A stretch of DNA of 64,000 bases, from the NCBI GenBank assembly GCA_951799425.1, contig OX637394.1:32648001-32712000 (forward strand). The letters are read 5' to 3'. Within the stretch, counting starts at the first letter, position 1. Each line of letters opens with the position of its first letter. The translations under genes and the position numbers were made by a program. Of this stretch, positions 54,165-64,000 are shown piece after piece. The notes under the pieces were generated by a model. The model did not search any database. It saw only the letters and a program-made list of their open reading frames with translations, and was not told the origin of the DNA. Source of the DNA: Ilex aquifolium (taxonomy: Eukaryota > Streptophyta > Magnoliopsida > Aquifoliales > Aquifoliaceae).

Positions 54165-56056
54165 TCGTTGAAGAAATCAAGTTTGTTTTTCACCAGTTAG
54201 AGAGGTTGTTCACACGTTTCTTATGGGGTGATACAGCTACTCATCGGAGGATTCACTGGTGTCACTGGGCTGAGGTATGTTTTCCTGTAGAGGAGGGCGG
54301 CTTAGGGGTGCGTTCTTTTTCTGACGTAGCTGAGGCTTGTGAGGTGAAGCTCTGGTGGAGTTTTCGGGCTCAACAGTCACTTTGGTCCACTTTTATGATG
54401 GCCAAGTACTGTAGATCCACCCATCCTGGGCTTATTGAGTTTCGTTACCCAGCTTCACCTCTTTGGAGGCGGTTGTGTGGGATTCGATCCGTGGCTGAGC
54501 CGAGGATCAGATGGTTAGTAAGGTCTGGTGAGGTCAGCTTCTGGTATGATTGTTGGTTGGGGGATTACCCTTTGGCTTTAGAGTATCCGGGGGCAGCTTC
54601 TGGGGATCCTGTTTCTGCTTACTGGACGGGTCGGCAGTGGGACAGAGGCCGATTGTTGGGGATTTTACCTCATCCAGTTGTTGAGCAGATTGTGCAGATT
54701 CCGATTCCAGAGCAGGGGATTGATCAAATGAGGTGGAGTTTGTCTTTGGATGGGAATTTTTCATTGAGGACTGCTTGGGCTGATATTCGGGGTGTGGCTC
54801 CAGTTCGGGCTGGGTTTTCTTGTGTCTGGCAGAGGCATATTCCAACTCAGATCTCATTCTTTATGTGGCGGTTGTTTCATGGTTTTCTGGCCACAGATGA
54901 TGGCTTAGAGAGACGGGGTTTCCATGTAGTATCCCGGTGTGTGTGTGGTGGGGCTGTTGAGACTCTTAGGCATCTCTTTCTGGATTGTCCGCTTGCAGTT
55001 CAGGTGTGGGGTCACTTTTATCAGATGTTTGGGATCAGATGTCGGCCGTTTCAGTCTCCTTATGCTTTGATGCTTCATTGGCGGCGTTGTGCTCCTTCTG
55101 CAGGTCACGTGCGGGTTCTGCTTCCGTGCTTCATTCTGTGGCACTTATGGAAGGCCCGTAATGCTTATAGATTCGATGGTCAGGTTTTTCAGGTGCCCGT
55201 TGTGATTCAGAGGGTTATGACTAATATGCAGTTGGTTGGGCTAGCTTTTGGGTTTGCTCCGAGTCAATTGCGTCGGGATGAGTCCGTGGAGTTTGTAGGT
55301 TCTCTTAGGGTCTTGGTTCCTCGGCCTCGACCTCTTCGCTTGGTTGCTTGGACTCGTCCTGTAGTGGGTTGCCTAAAGATCAGTGTTGACGGCTGTTCTA
55401 AAGGCAATCCAGGACTGTCTGCGGCAGGGGGTGTTATTCGGGACCATCAGGGTCGGGTACTTAGGGCTTTTGGCTTGTTTCTGGGGCATCAGCCTATTCT
55501 GTATGCGGAGTTGCAGGCTGTTTGTGCTGGGTTGGAGTTGGCCGCAGATTTGGGAGTTTCAGAGTTGGTAGTGGAGTCAGATTCAGCTACAGTGGTTTCT
55601 TGGGTTTCTTCTCAAGGTACTGGGTGCTGGGTTTATGCTTACCTACTTGCTCGGATTCGGCTTCTGTGTGTTTCTCTCTCTGCTCGCGTCTGCCACGTCA
55701 TGCGGGAGGTGAATCAGGCTGCAGACTTCATGGCTAATTGGGCTTGCTCTCAGCAGCTCAATCAGCGATTCCTTGATTCGTCATCCCTTCCTTCTGGGAT
55801 TGCTGGCATCCTCGCTTTGGACGCTCGACAGACTCCTCACGTTCGTCGTTGAGTTTTTATTTTTTAATTGATGTTTTATTTTTCATGCTTTTGGTGATGA
55901 GTCACCATCAAACTTTTGCTTTGACTTTCTTCCACTTCTGGAGGCTTGGCTCTACGTCCTCCTCCCTTGTACATTTTTCCTTTTAATTATATATACAGGT
56001 AGGGGTCCTGCCAAACCCCCCACCCACACTGGGTGGTTTTAAAAAAAAAAAAAAAA
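54165..56056 (+). mobile_element. 5'-truncated L1-type LINE
   Basis: Coding sequence for the C-terminal part of a plant LINE ORF2, a short 3' UTR and a 16-A tail at 56041-56056 preceded by GGGTGGTTTT. The endonuclease and the RT palm are absent, as expected of 5' truncation during target-primed reverse transcription. The sequence is clearly more GC-rich than its surroundings. Target duplications could not be identified by eye. Confidence 0.85.
54206..55852 (+). CDS. LINE ORF2 C-terminus: zf-RVT and RNase H (partial)
   Basis: An uninterrupted frame of 548 codons with no true start. TTG is the first in-frame codon after the boundary used here, and the frame reads back to a stop at 54155. It opens FTRFLWGD, the end of the RT connection segment. 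The zf-RVT motif CVCGGAVETLRHLFLDC is near residues 246-262. An RNase H domain (~388-520) has all four acidic residues: VDGCSKGNPG, AELQAVCAGLELA, ESDSATVVSWV and VNQAADFMAN. The family reverse-transcribes its own RNA at the target site. The reading frame was preserved until recently, so the insertion is young, but the fragment alone is not active. Confidence 0.88.
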   Translation: MFTRFLWGDTATHRRIHWCHWAEVCFPVEEGGLGVRSFSDVAEACEVKLWWSFRAQQSLWSTFMMAKYCRSTHPGLIEFRYPASPLWRRLCGIRSVAEPRIRWLVRSGEVSFWYDCWLGDYPLALEYPGAASGDPVSAYWTGRQWDRGRLLGILPHPVVEQIVQIPIPEQGIDQMRWSLSLDGNFSLRTAWADIRGVAPVRAGFSCVWQRHIPTQISFFMWRLFHGFLATDDGLERRGFHVVSRCVCGGAVETLRHLFLDCPLAVQVWGHFYQMFGIRCRPFQSPYALMLHWRRCAPSAGHVRVLLPCFILWHLWKARNAYRFDGQVFQVPVVIQRVMTNMQLVGLAFGFAPSQLRRDESVEFVGSLRVLVPRPRPLRLVAWTRPVVGCLKISVDGCSKGNPGLSAAGGVIRDHQGRVLRAFGLFLGHQPILYAELQAVCAGLELAADLGVSELVVESDSATVVSWVSSQGTGCWVYAYLLARIRLLCVSLSARVCHVMREVNQAADFMANWACSQQLNQRFLDSSSLPSGIAGILALDARQTPHVRR

Positions 56057-56413
56057 CTCCAACTCAGGTCAATTTTCACATTTCTAATGTAAAAAGTAAT
56101 GTCTACTATGTGCTAAGTTTTCTTGTATATGACAATGTGGACATATCAGGCTAAAGAGGAATTTGTCATAACACGACAATGCTATGCTACGATTGTTGAG
56201 CCCGTGGGTTACCTATTGCTTAAACAGATTAAGCAGCACGAATCCATTAATTGAATATAGTTTATCAGTATTGTTACCTTTATTTCCTTAAATGTAGTTC
56301 AATTTGAATGTTTTTGATATGTCACTTAATCAGCAATTGCATTGTGCAGTGTCTTACTTTTCTATCAGTTTCTGAAACATCTTATTTATATTTCTTTTTA
56401 GTTTTGTTAATTT

Positions 56414-56421
56414 ATGGGTAA
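56414..56421. repeat. 8-bp target duplication ATGGGTAA, left
   Basis: ATGGGTAA before the hAT element, repeated at 57123-57130. Confidence 0.93.
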
Positions 56422-56752
56422 CTATGAAGCACGGATACTTCGAAATGGTCAAAGTATCGGTATTGGATACGTTTTGGATACGGATACGCCTCCGATACGG
56501 CCGGATACGTATCGGATACGGCTGAGAAATATCCAAAAATTAAAAAAATAAATTTGATTTTCGGATACGCTTGAGATACGGATGGGATACGCTTAGGATA
56601 CTCTTCGGATACGGCGGGGTATTACTTGAATTTTTAAAAAAATATAGGGGCACAAGAACAAATATATTTGAGCCCTTATTTGCAAATATATTATAAAACC
56701 CTAATTTCTTTTATTCCATAGCCCCCCCAACCAAACAGTCGATCGTCGACTG

Positions 56753-56813
<61 letters not shown>

Positions 56814-57122
56814 CGACGACTGACTGTATTTGACGCCGATCGACGACGGGTATCTCCATATATTATGCAATATGTATGCGATATAGAATGTATGATTTAT
56901 AAATGATAGAATGGTTAGTTATTATTATATATATTTGGTAGATGTGTGATTCACTTTATAAATCATAATTATTACATTAAATATAATAATAAAATTTAAA
57001 AATATATATATTTTATGGACGTATCCTAGCCGTATCCGTATCCTATTTTTTTAAGTTTTGTCGTATCGTCGTATCCGTATTGCCGTATCCCGTATCGCCG
57101 TATCCGTATCCGTGCTTCATAG
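56422..57122. mobile_element. hAT-type MITE with GGATACG subterminal repeats
   Basis: 701 bp with perfect 17-bp terminal inverted repeats (CTATGAAGCACGGATAC / GTATCCGTGCTTCATAG) and 8-bp target duplications (ATGGGTAA), the hallmark of hAT elements. Many GGATACG/CGTATCC copies lie in both subterminal regions (about 56430-56630 and 57015-57115), likely transposase binding sites. A 56-bp (CT)n run (56755-56810) sits inside an inverted pair GATCGTCGACTG / GATCGACGACTG. No transposase frame. Confidence 0.95.
56755..56810. repeat. (CT)n microsatellite
   Basis: 28 uninterrupted CT units within the hAT element. Confidence 0.98.
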
Positions 57123-57130
57123 ATGGGTAA

Positions 57131-57984
57131 TCATTTCCATTCAGGCTTTTTTTATATAATCATGAATTTAAAAGGTATGTAGTTAGGAAAAATTTTGTTA
57201 CTAAAAATTTCATGTCTAGGCTCTAATTATAAGTCAGTTTTTTCTCATTTACTTAAAGTTTATTTTAATGACTAATATCCTCCAGCCTGGGGTACTCTAG
57301 CAGCACTCTCTTGAAATACATTACAAAATCAACTCTAATCTCATTGAATTTTACATCTACTTCGGCAGAAAAGTGATATGTTTTAAACTTTTGAGACTAT
57401 GTCTGAAAATATCATGAGCTCTTGACAATAGGAAAAAATGATTGTTAGACTTTCCTCTTTGAATTTTGCATCAATTTTCACTTAGAGTCCCATACTTTTC
57501 AAATTTTGTCATTTTTCATTCAACACAATTTTAATCCGTCCAATTAATGCAGCCCAATTAATGATTTATTGCAAGAACTTGATAGAAAATGCTTGACATA
57601 ACAAAAATAGCACATAAATTAACAAAAACCTTTGGCCTTATTCATTTACAATTTGGTCAATTTTTAATCTTTTGTGAGTTATTGTGTAATGTAATTGGGA
57701 AAGAAACTTAAAAACAAAAAGTAGATTTGATTGTGGTTACTGGAAATTCTTCTGTTTGGAGTGACCTGAAGAATAAAAGTTAAGTTTTGATCTTGTAAAA
57801 TTATAAATGTCAAAACACTTTCATATAGTTACTCAGTTAAACGAAAACAACAATTATCTTATCTTGTAATATTTCGAATAATAGGGAAATAGTACTACTT
57901 AAACAAGATATAAGTCTTAATAATATTATCTTCTATCACATATGTTAGTGTAGTAAAAAGTTTAAGATTTTCATCATAGGCAAA
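57131..57984. other. Unassigned AT-rich stretch
   Basis: No gene or repeat recognised. Confidence 0.5.
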
Positions 57985-58965
57985 ATATATTAATAGTCCC
58001 TCTAGTATGCTCTTTATGTTAGTTTGGTCCCCCAATCTTTGAATTGTGGGTTCATCAACTTCTCAATTTGTGTCACTTTAGTCCAATCGAAAACGACAGT
58101 TTGAATTTTCTAATAGAGATTTTCACGTGACCACACTTGAGAGGTCACTTTGGTCCCTCAAATTTGTAACTTGTATCATTATGGTCCTTCAGGTTTATAA
58201 TTTATGTCACTTTAGTCCCTAAAGACTGAATCATTAACCGCTATGAGAGTCAGCTTCTTCAATCCTTTGAAACTAAGGAAAGTAAAGTGATAGCCGAGAC
58301 CCAAAGATCTCCTATTTTTATGCTTAAAGAGAGTCAAGGGGCCTAGCGAGCAGTTTAGCTAGATCCGAGCTACTCATACGCTGTCTAAGTTCCTACTCTT
58401 GGTGTAATAAAAGCTATTTGGGCTCTTTCACTCCTAAAATGAAGACAGTGAGCTTGCTTTGCCAAAGAATATGTCTTACGCAGTTACTCTGATTAAACCA
58501 CGGGGAAGGGAAGGTACGAAGCCTGATTGACCTAATAAGTATTGTCATTTCTCAAGATGAGACAGTTGGGATGGAACTTGAACAGGGTTCATTTACAAAA
58601 GTTTGAGAATCCAACCTGCTGCTGTGGGAATAGTGCCTCACATCGACTTTTTGCCATTGAATCTGAAAGAAATTATAAAAAGTACTAAATTCCTTTTAAG
58701 GAAAAAATCAATAGGAGAAGATAGACACACCGACGCACAGAGAATAGGGAGCTGCATTGGAGACGAAGAAGGGTAGAAACTTACATACTTCTTTACAGCT
58801 CTAACCTCAAGTGTGATTATGTGAGATGCATGTAGCGATCTCTGTTAGTAAATTTCAACTGCTTTCGATTGGACCAAAGTGACACAAATTGAAAAGTTGA
58901 AAAACCAAATTGACACAATTAAAAGAGTGAGAATCAAATTGGCACTTACCAATCAGGTAATGTCG
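57985..58965. mobile_element. Long inverted-repeat element with internal non-repeat cargo
   Basis: Left arm ~57995-58125 (CAATTTGTGTCACTTTAGTCCAATCGAAA) and right arm ~58845-58960, its reverse complement with mismatches (GACCAAAGTGACACAAATTG), ~110-130 bp each. A second 'TCACTTTGGTCCCTCAAATTT' string follows the left arm. The ~600 bp interior (58230-58830) is not repetitive within the window. Ends and target duplication could not be fixed. A MULE-like or other foldback element is likely. Confidence 0.55.
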
Positions 58966-61597
58966 CATCTTCTGTGCTACGAACATGAAAGCGAGGCATT
59001 CCTTTTGAACTGGTTATACCGGTGTTCTGCGGCAACCATCATTCGACTTAGGTGATATAAGAAGTCCAAAATAGAATGCGAGTAATAAAAGGTATAGATT
59101 TGAATGAGGCAATAATGAATAAATTGATGAACGTTCTTGAAAGAAATCCTTATGTTCAATTCTTAAGAACATTGAAAGATTTTCCTTCTTCGAATAATTT
59201 CAAAATTCATATTACAAATGATATATCAAACTAAATTAACGAGTTTATAACTCCCCTTCAGCAAACCAAGTTGCATCTATATGGATTAAAGAGAATAACC
59301 CTAAAGTGCTTTGCTATAGAGAGATATCATAGTACATGTACACTTTGGACGCAAAATATAGAGGTAAACATTACTTTGGATGTTACGATCCTTTATAATA
59401 TCTCCTATTATTTCATAAAGAGAGGTCAGATAGATGACATCAAAATATCAAAAGAAAAAATGGTGTGGACAACAATAATGATCTTGATATTGATTTGCTT
59501 TGAATAATGTAGTTACTTCAGTCAGTCAATTTTGAAATATTATTAAAGAATTCAAATTTTGATTGATTAAATATCATAGTTTATTGAGGACATAGATTTT
59601 CGGAAAAAAAGTGATCCATAACTTTAATAGACATATTCCACTCTTAACATGATCAAGTATGTTGGTCCACGTGCAACGCATGTGTGCACCAACTAGTGTC
59701 TACTAAAATTACCACTTCTCACAAAGATTAAGCAAAGAATGTGAGAACCCCTTTAGTCACCACAATCCAATTTATGATGACGATTGATTTTAATTAATCT
59801 TCAACTGATCCACTCAAAATTAATCTCATGGCGATCCCTAATCCCAAAACAAAATTGCACAACTATTTATGGATGAATAGTCAATCAATTAAATCAACAA
59901 ACACATAGTGTGAGAGGAATACAAGCAATTTGTTGACGCGGAAAACCCTCATTAGGAAAACTACAGGGAACCTTCTCGGTTCACCAAAGCCTAATCTACT
60001 ACTCCCTAAGTCAACATACAAGTACCCCGAGAGTTATACCTCAACCAACACTATGGTTAGATGCTCATTTCCTTACTATGTTTCTTCGCCAAATGTCCCG
60101 CTTCGACGTCTAGTATAACTTCACTTAGACCTCCCCACCGCATGGTTTGTCTAAGCTTTGAGCGATTATAGGCATGCGAACAATCCTTAATATACACACA
60201 ACAATAAGTTTATCAAACCATCAAGATCTTCAACTTCAATTTGTAAGGTTGGGTAGAATCTTTAGTGGTAGCCTTTGGATCTTAAAGATTTAGGTTGTGG
60301 TAGAAGCTCTTAAAAATGATTTTCTCTCTTAGAAATCTCACTAGAGGCTTAACCCAGGTGTGAGAAAGGCTCTCTTTATTTATAGGTCAGAAATAAGAGT
60401 AGTTTTAGTAAATAAGAAAACTCAGATTCGTGAATGACTGCTCGATCGGTGAGAGGGTTGTTGTCACTAGAATTAAAACAATGTTTCAAACACGACTAAT
60501 GCACCTACCGCTAGAGTGAGCCCTATGCTACCTTCTTTGACCTTTTCTCATTTCCTTCCCTAAGTCATAAAGAGACCGCAATAGTGCAGGCTAGCGAGTA
60601 TAGATCGATCCCTATAGGTTTTTAAGCATAAAACCATACAAAAACTTGTTCTCCTTAGTACTAAAGGGTGTTGCTCAAAGAGGGGTCTGATTGTGACTCA
60701 AACTATATTTTTAAAACTCATAAATGGTTTAAAAAATCTTTCTTTTTTTAAAAAAAATACCTAGGCGTCAAAATCGAATTGCTTCCAATTCTATATTCAT
60801 CATAATCAACCCAAGTTAAAATAACTAAGGGTTCATCTTAGGTGTCTAGGTCATTACTTAGTCTTAAGCATGAAGGTGCATACGGAGGTTGAATGATGTT
60901 ACTCTAACGCTTGATCTCCTCCCTTTAATGACACTTTCAGATCTTGAACTTGATAGCATCATGACCATGTAATAGGTTAAGATTTTATAATGGACTTCAC
61001 GAAATTAGTTAATTACAAGTATAATCTAACATACTCGATAAATTCAAAACATGTGTTCAAACTATGGCAAGAAAAACGGCAAGAGTTATTAATTGACCTT
61101 GAAATTAGGCCCAATTGGCTCCCGCAGAACTTGTATAAGGCGACAGTGCCACGCCAACACCCTAGTGTCGTAGAGGTACCCAATGTTGCGGCAAACACAC
61201 TATGCCACGGCAGGCACCACGTATTGTAGGAAGCGTCAAGCACTGCAGAAGGGCATGACACATCCTCCATGAAGCCCCTAAAATCGAGGGTCCTTTGTCG
61301 ACCTGTTGATCACCCATCAACCCACGGAAGTATCCATGAATGCCGCAAAACCTGACACCACGACAATAACATCCCCTTCACTGGGATCATAAACAACACA
61401 GTGTTTGGGCAGAGTCTCTTTTGTATCGGGCACTTCCAAACGCGTAACCTGTATACATTTCTATCACTTGACCATTCCAAGGTCCAACATACATCAATTT
61501 GCCCTTAATTTTACTCAATTTACATCCTTTGGACAAAAGGACTCAAGGGCCAGAGGCTTGACATAATTATTTTAAATTTCTGAAAATTTAAGAGGAC
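58966..61597. other. Unassigned region
   Basis: No gene recognised. 'tttgttgacgcggaaaaccctca' at ~59930 resembles sequence common in plant LTR elements, and 59740-60300 may be part of a decayed LTR. The rest is AT-rich. Confidence 0.35.
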
Positions 61598-61787
61598 CTA
61601 CCGATAAATAATTAACGTTCTACCAGTAGAAAAACCTTCTCTGGAATTCTTCTACTAGTAGGTAAACAACGTTCTACCGGTAGAAGAGCCCACTGGAATT
61701 CTTCTACCGGTAGGTAATCAATGTTTTATCAGTAGAAAAGCTCTTTAGAACGTTTCTACCAGTAGATAATCAATGTTCTACCGGTAG
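61598..61787. repeat. CTACCGGTAG palindrome array, copy 2
   Basis: Eight sites start at 61598, 61620, 61652, 61674, 61704, 61726, 61756 and 61778; those at 61674, 61704 and 61778 are perfect. Every pair is 22 bp apart, and pairs repeat at 54, 52 and 52 bp. The array lies outside the adjacent LTR (61958-63860), in the sequence that LTR inserted into. Confidence 0.9.
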
Positions 61788-61957
61788 AAGAGCGCAGTTT
61801 GCCCCCAATTCAATCCTTTTTCAAATTTCAACTCATTCAATCTCATACAACATCCACCCAAACTCATACAACATCCAATTCTACACAATATAGTTCATAT
61901 GAGTTCGTTTTACAATCTTTCATACAATATTACATATTCAAAAACTAATTACACACT

Positions 61958-63860
61958 TGTTTTACAACCATGAATTTAAAGCCACAACTCGGCTTACTTC
62001 ATCAATGAGGGCCCAAGTGAGAGCCTTTCGCCGGCGCTTGTCCCGCACCTGCACTGTTGTTCCCATAAAGGGTGAGTCACGCTCAATAGGGTATCTCCTA
62101 AAGAGACTACTGCTCAACCTAGATGAATCTGAAATGCTCACATGCAATTTAACAATCAACAAACAATCCATTTAAGAATATGTCATTCATAATGGAATTT
62201 TCTATGTCATGTCATGTTATGAGATGAGACTCACACATGCAATGTAACTCAAGCCTTCACCGGCTCTCATAACATATGCATTGTCATGCGTATGAATCCG
62301 GACATTCCAAGCCCCTGCCATTGATGGTGCAAATTCAATGACCATTATATATCCGGGGTCTTTCTTGGGGTATGTATTTTTAGACTTCCACCAACGGGCA
62401 CTCAACCGACACGACATTTATGAACTTCCACCAACGGCTCCGCATACACCAACACACATTATGGACTCAACACCAACGGAGTGCGTATCCAAATCACCGG
62501 GTCATACACCCGAGGGACAATCTAACCCTTCTTGCTAACCCCGACCCTATTTTCAATGCAAACCCGTACGACTAAGTCAAACTTTGATTCAACTTTCCCG
62601 AGTCCACGCATCATCCACCAAGAATGGTGTTTGATCAAAATCATGCACACACCCACACCTATGTCACATGCCCACAAAAGTGATGCTTCTCGTGTATATG
62701 CAATGCAATGAACAATTGCATTTCATATCATTATACAACGAAGATTTAAATTGTAATTCCAATTTCATGTTCATCATATCATGAAAGTAGCACGACATAC
62801 CCATTTTTACAATATCAATTATATCAAGAGCATATAATTACATTCCACAAATTTTCACCAAACATGTTATAACATTTTCAATGAAACCAACGTGCTAAAT
62901 CAACATAGGCATTTTATCAAACACCTTCAAGGCATAAATGTAACACATAGCATGCCTAATCACACATTTCTCTTGAAATTACCAAAACAAGCAATTTCTC
63001 CCAAAAACCAATTCATACAAAAATTGGTTTTAGCATATTTCTATACCATTTTTCATGTTCTAGTTACACTAGAAATACATCTACACAAGAGATTTCATCC
63101 CAATTCATGTTACCTATTTCATACGAAACCCTAAGTTGGAAATAAACCTAGCTAAAAGAAAAACCCTACATCTTGAAGCGTGATACAAGTGGTAGAAACT
63201 CCCAAGACCCAAATCAAGCTTCAAACCTTGATTTCCAAAAATCCCATTCTTAAGACTTCATCAAAATCCGCTATCTTTGCTATGGTTTTGGAGCCTACAT
63301 CATGTAGAACAATCTTTGTTTTTGGCCCAAGGCGATTCAACGAACGGAGAGCTGTAGATCTTAGAGAGAAGGTTGAAGAATCCTTCATTTTCCTTCTCTT
63401 CCCTTCCTTGCTCTTTTCCGAAAATACAACGCTGAGAAATGGGGAAAATCTGATTTTTTTCCCTTTTTATACTCCTCATATACTTTGCTCTCGTTACGCC
63501 ACACGTTTGTCTTTCCCAGGTCTAATTTCATCCCGAATTAATTAAATCTCGTCTCATTTCAAGTTCAATATATTTTTATTTGGACTAACTTTAAATTATT
63601 TTCCACGTTCCACAATTTATTTCCGTTTGCATTTATTTTGGTCACGCGACACCCGATCGCCTCGTAAAATACGAGAAATCTAATTGTATCAGAATTCAAC
63701 GAAAATTGACTAGGTAACTAGATTTTTAGAGACGAATTGAACGGTGAGGTACGTTTCTTCATCCGAGTTCTAGAAAAATTTGGGTTTTTCAACCCGTACC
63801 TTAGCGGCTAATTACCTTTTTGCCTTTTTCCTAAAATTTCAAATTTTCCCAGGTTTTACA
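61958..63860 (-). repeat. 3' LTR of a chromovirus at the right edge
   Basis: The minus strand starts TGTAAAACCTGG at 63860 and ends GGTTGTAAAACA at 61958, 1903 bp. It is preceded (to the right) by polypurine tract CTTTTAAGGGGGGAATAA and an internal AAATTTCGTCACC context that mirrors AAGTTTCGTCCTC beside the LTR at 18219. TATAAAAAGGG lies on the minus strand at ~63470-63460. The other end of the element is outside the window. Confidence 0.75.
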
Positions 63861-64000
63861 TTATTCCCCCCTTAAAAGAAATTTCGTCACCAAAATTTAC
63901 ACACACATGCACATTCAACCACATGCATATGCAACAGTCATATAATACTTATGACCATAGGAATGTACCTCCACCCTCGAACAAGAATGGATAACTAGTA
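63861..64000 (-). mobile_element. Internal 3' end of the same chromovirus
   Basis: Polypurine tract (63864-63876) and the first ~120 bp of internal sequence up to the window edge. No coding frame recognisable in this short piece. Confidence 0.6.

Noticed and set aside
54534-55144. Minus-strand frames opposite the LINE frame
   Set aside because: No motifs, and they overlap a clear zf-RVT/RNase H frame.
56440-57115. GGATACG clusters as part of the palindrome system
   Set aside because: They are non-palindromic and belong to hAT subterminal repeats.
61958-63860. Assigning the CTACCGGTAG array at 61598-61787 to this LTR
   Set aside because: The array lies beyond the LTR end and on the far side from its TATA box, so it belongs to the older flanking sequence.

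Overview
The window is nuclear DNA of a flowering plant, most likely a eudicot with a repeat-rich genome. It carries Athila-, Tekay- and Tat-type Ty3/gypsy retrotransposons, Copia, LINE and hAT debris, and one convincing host gene: an intronless SKU5-similar (SKS) multicopper-oxidase-like gene at 49546..51219 (-). No rRNA, tRNA, CRISPR or bacterial feature was seen. The species cannot be named from the sequence.

Layout. 1-290: gag debris (+). 290-3185: a deleted Athila derivative (-), called B1, that keeps a primer-binding site, the start of gag, an intact extra ORF (ORF3) and LTR remnants. 3186-4696: gag debris (+) and an unassigned stretch with a CTACCGGTAG array. 4697-5644: an Athila LTR fragment (-). 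5645-26540: a rearranged Athila-type element C (-) with 3' LTR, ORF3, integrase/RNase H/RT, gag remnant, PBS and 5' LTR. Its gag is split by a Tekay-like chromovirus at 15652-24186 with 2.57 kb LTRs, tRNA-Met PBS and perfect GAATC target duplication. 26541-32852: the 3' part of a Tat-type element (+) with a second RNase H, integrase, an antisense extra ORF and the 3' LTR start. That LTR is split by Athila element A (32853-48634, +, TSD TACAC), which itself carries a Tekay-like solo LTR at 35816-38091. 48635-49000: rest of the Tat LTR. 49469-51373: SKS gene with TATA box and poly(A) signal. 52040-58970: Copia remnant, 5'-truncated LINE, hAT MITE with 8-bp TSD, and an inverted-repeat element. 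58970-61957: unassigned, with a second CTACCGGTAG array. 61958-64000: 3' LTR and internal edge of another chromovirus (-).

The most interesting signal crosses element families. Several LTR promoters carry arrays of a perfect CpG-centred palindrome: CGTTCGAACG, CCTTCCGGAAGG, GGTACCGGTACC or CTACCGGTAG. The word differs between families, but the architecture recurs. Palindromes come in pairs 18 bp or 21-22 bp apart (start to start), and pairs repeat at 52, 75 or 130 bp. Where a TATA box can be placed, the array sits about 50-325 bp upstream of it. The same word appears again inside the element, in front of ORF3, in both elements A and C. Decayed copies mostly carry changes at the CpGs, as expected from methylated cytosine. 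I infer a word-specific dimeric regulator (host or element-encoded) acting on both the LTR and an internal ORF3 promoter.

Nearly all retroelement genes are broken. The open frames that look intact are the SKS gene, ORF3 of B1, one integrase frame (11564-12790, with a key catalytic Glu replaced) and the truncated LINE frame. All boundaries, identities and homologies were read by eye without database searches.
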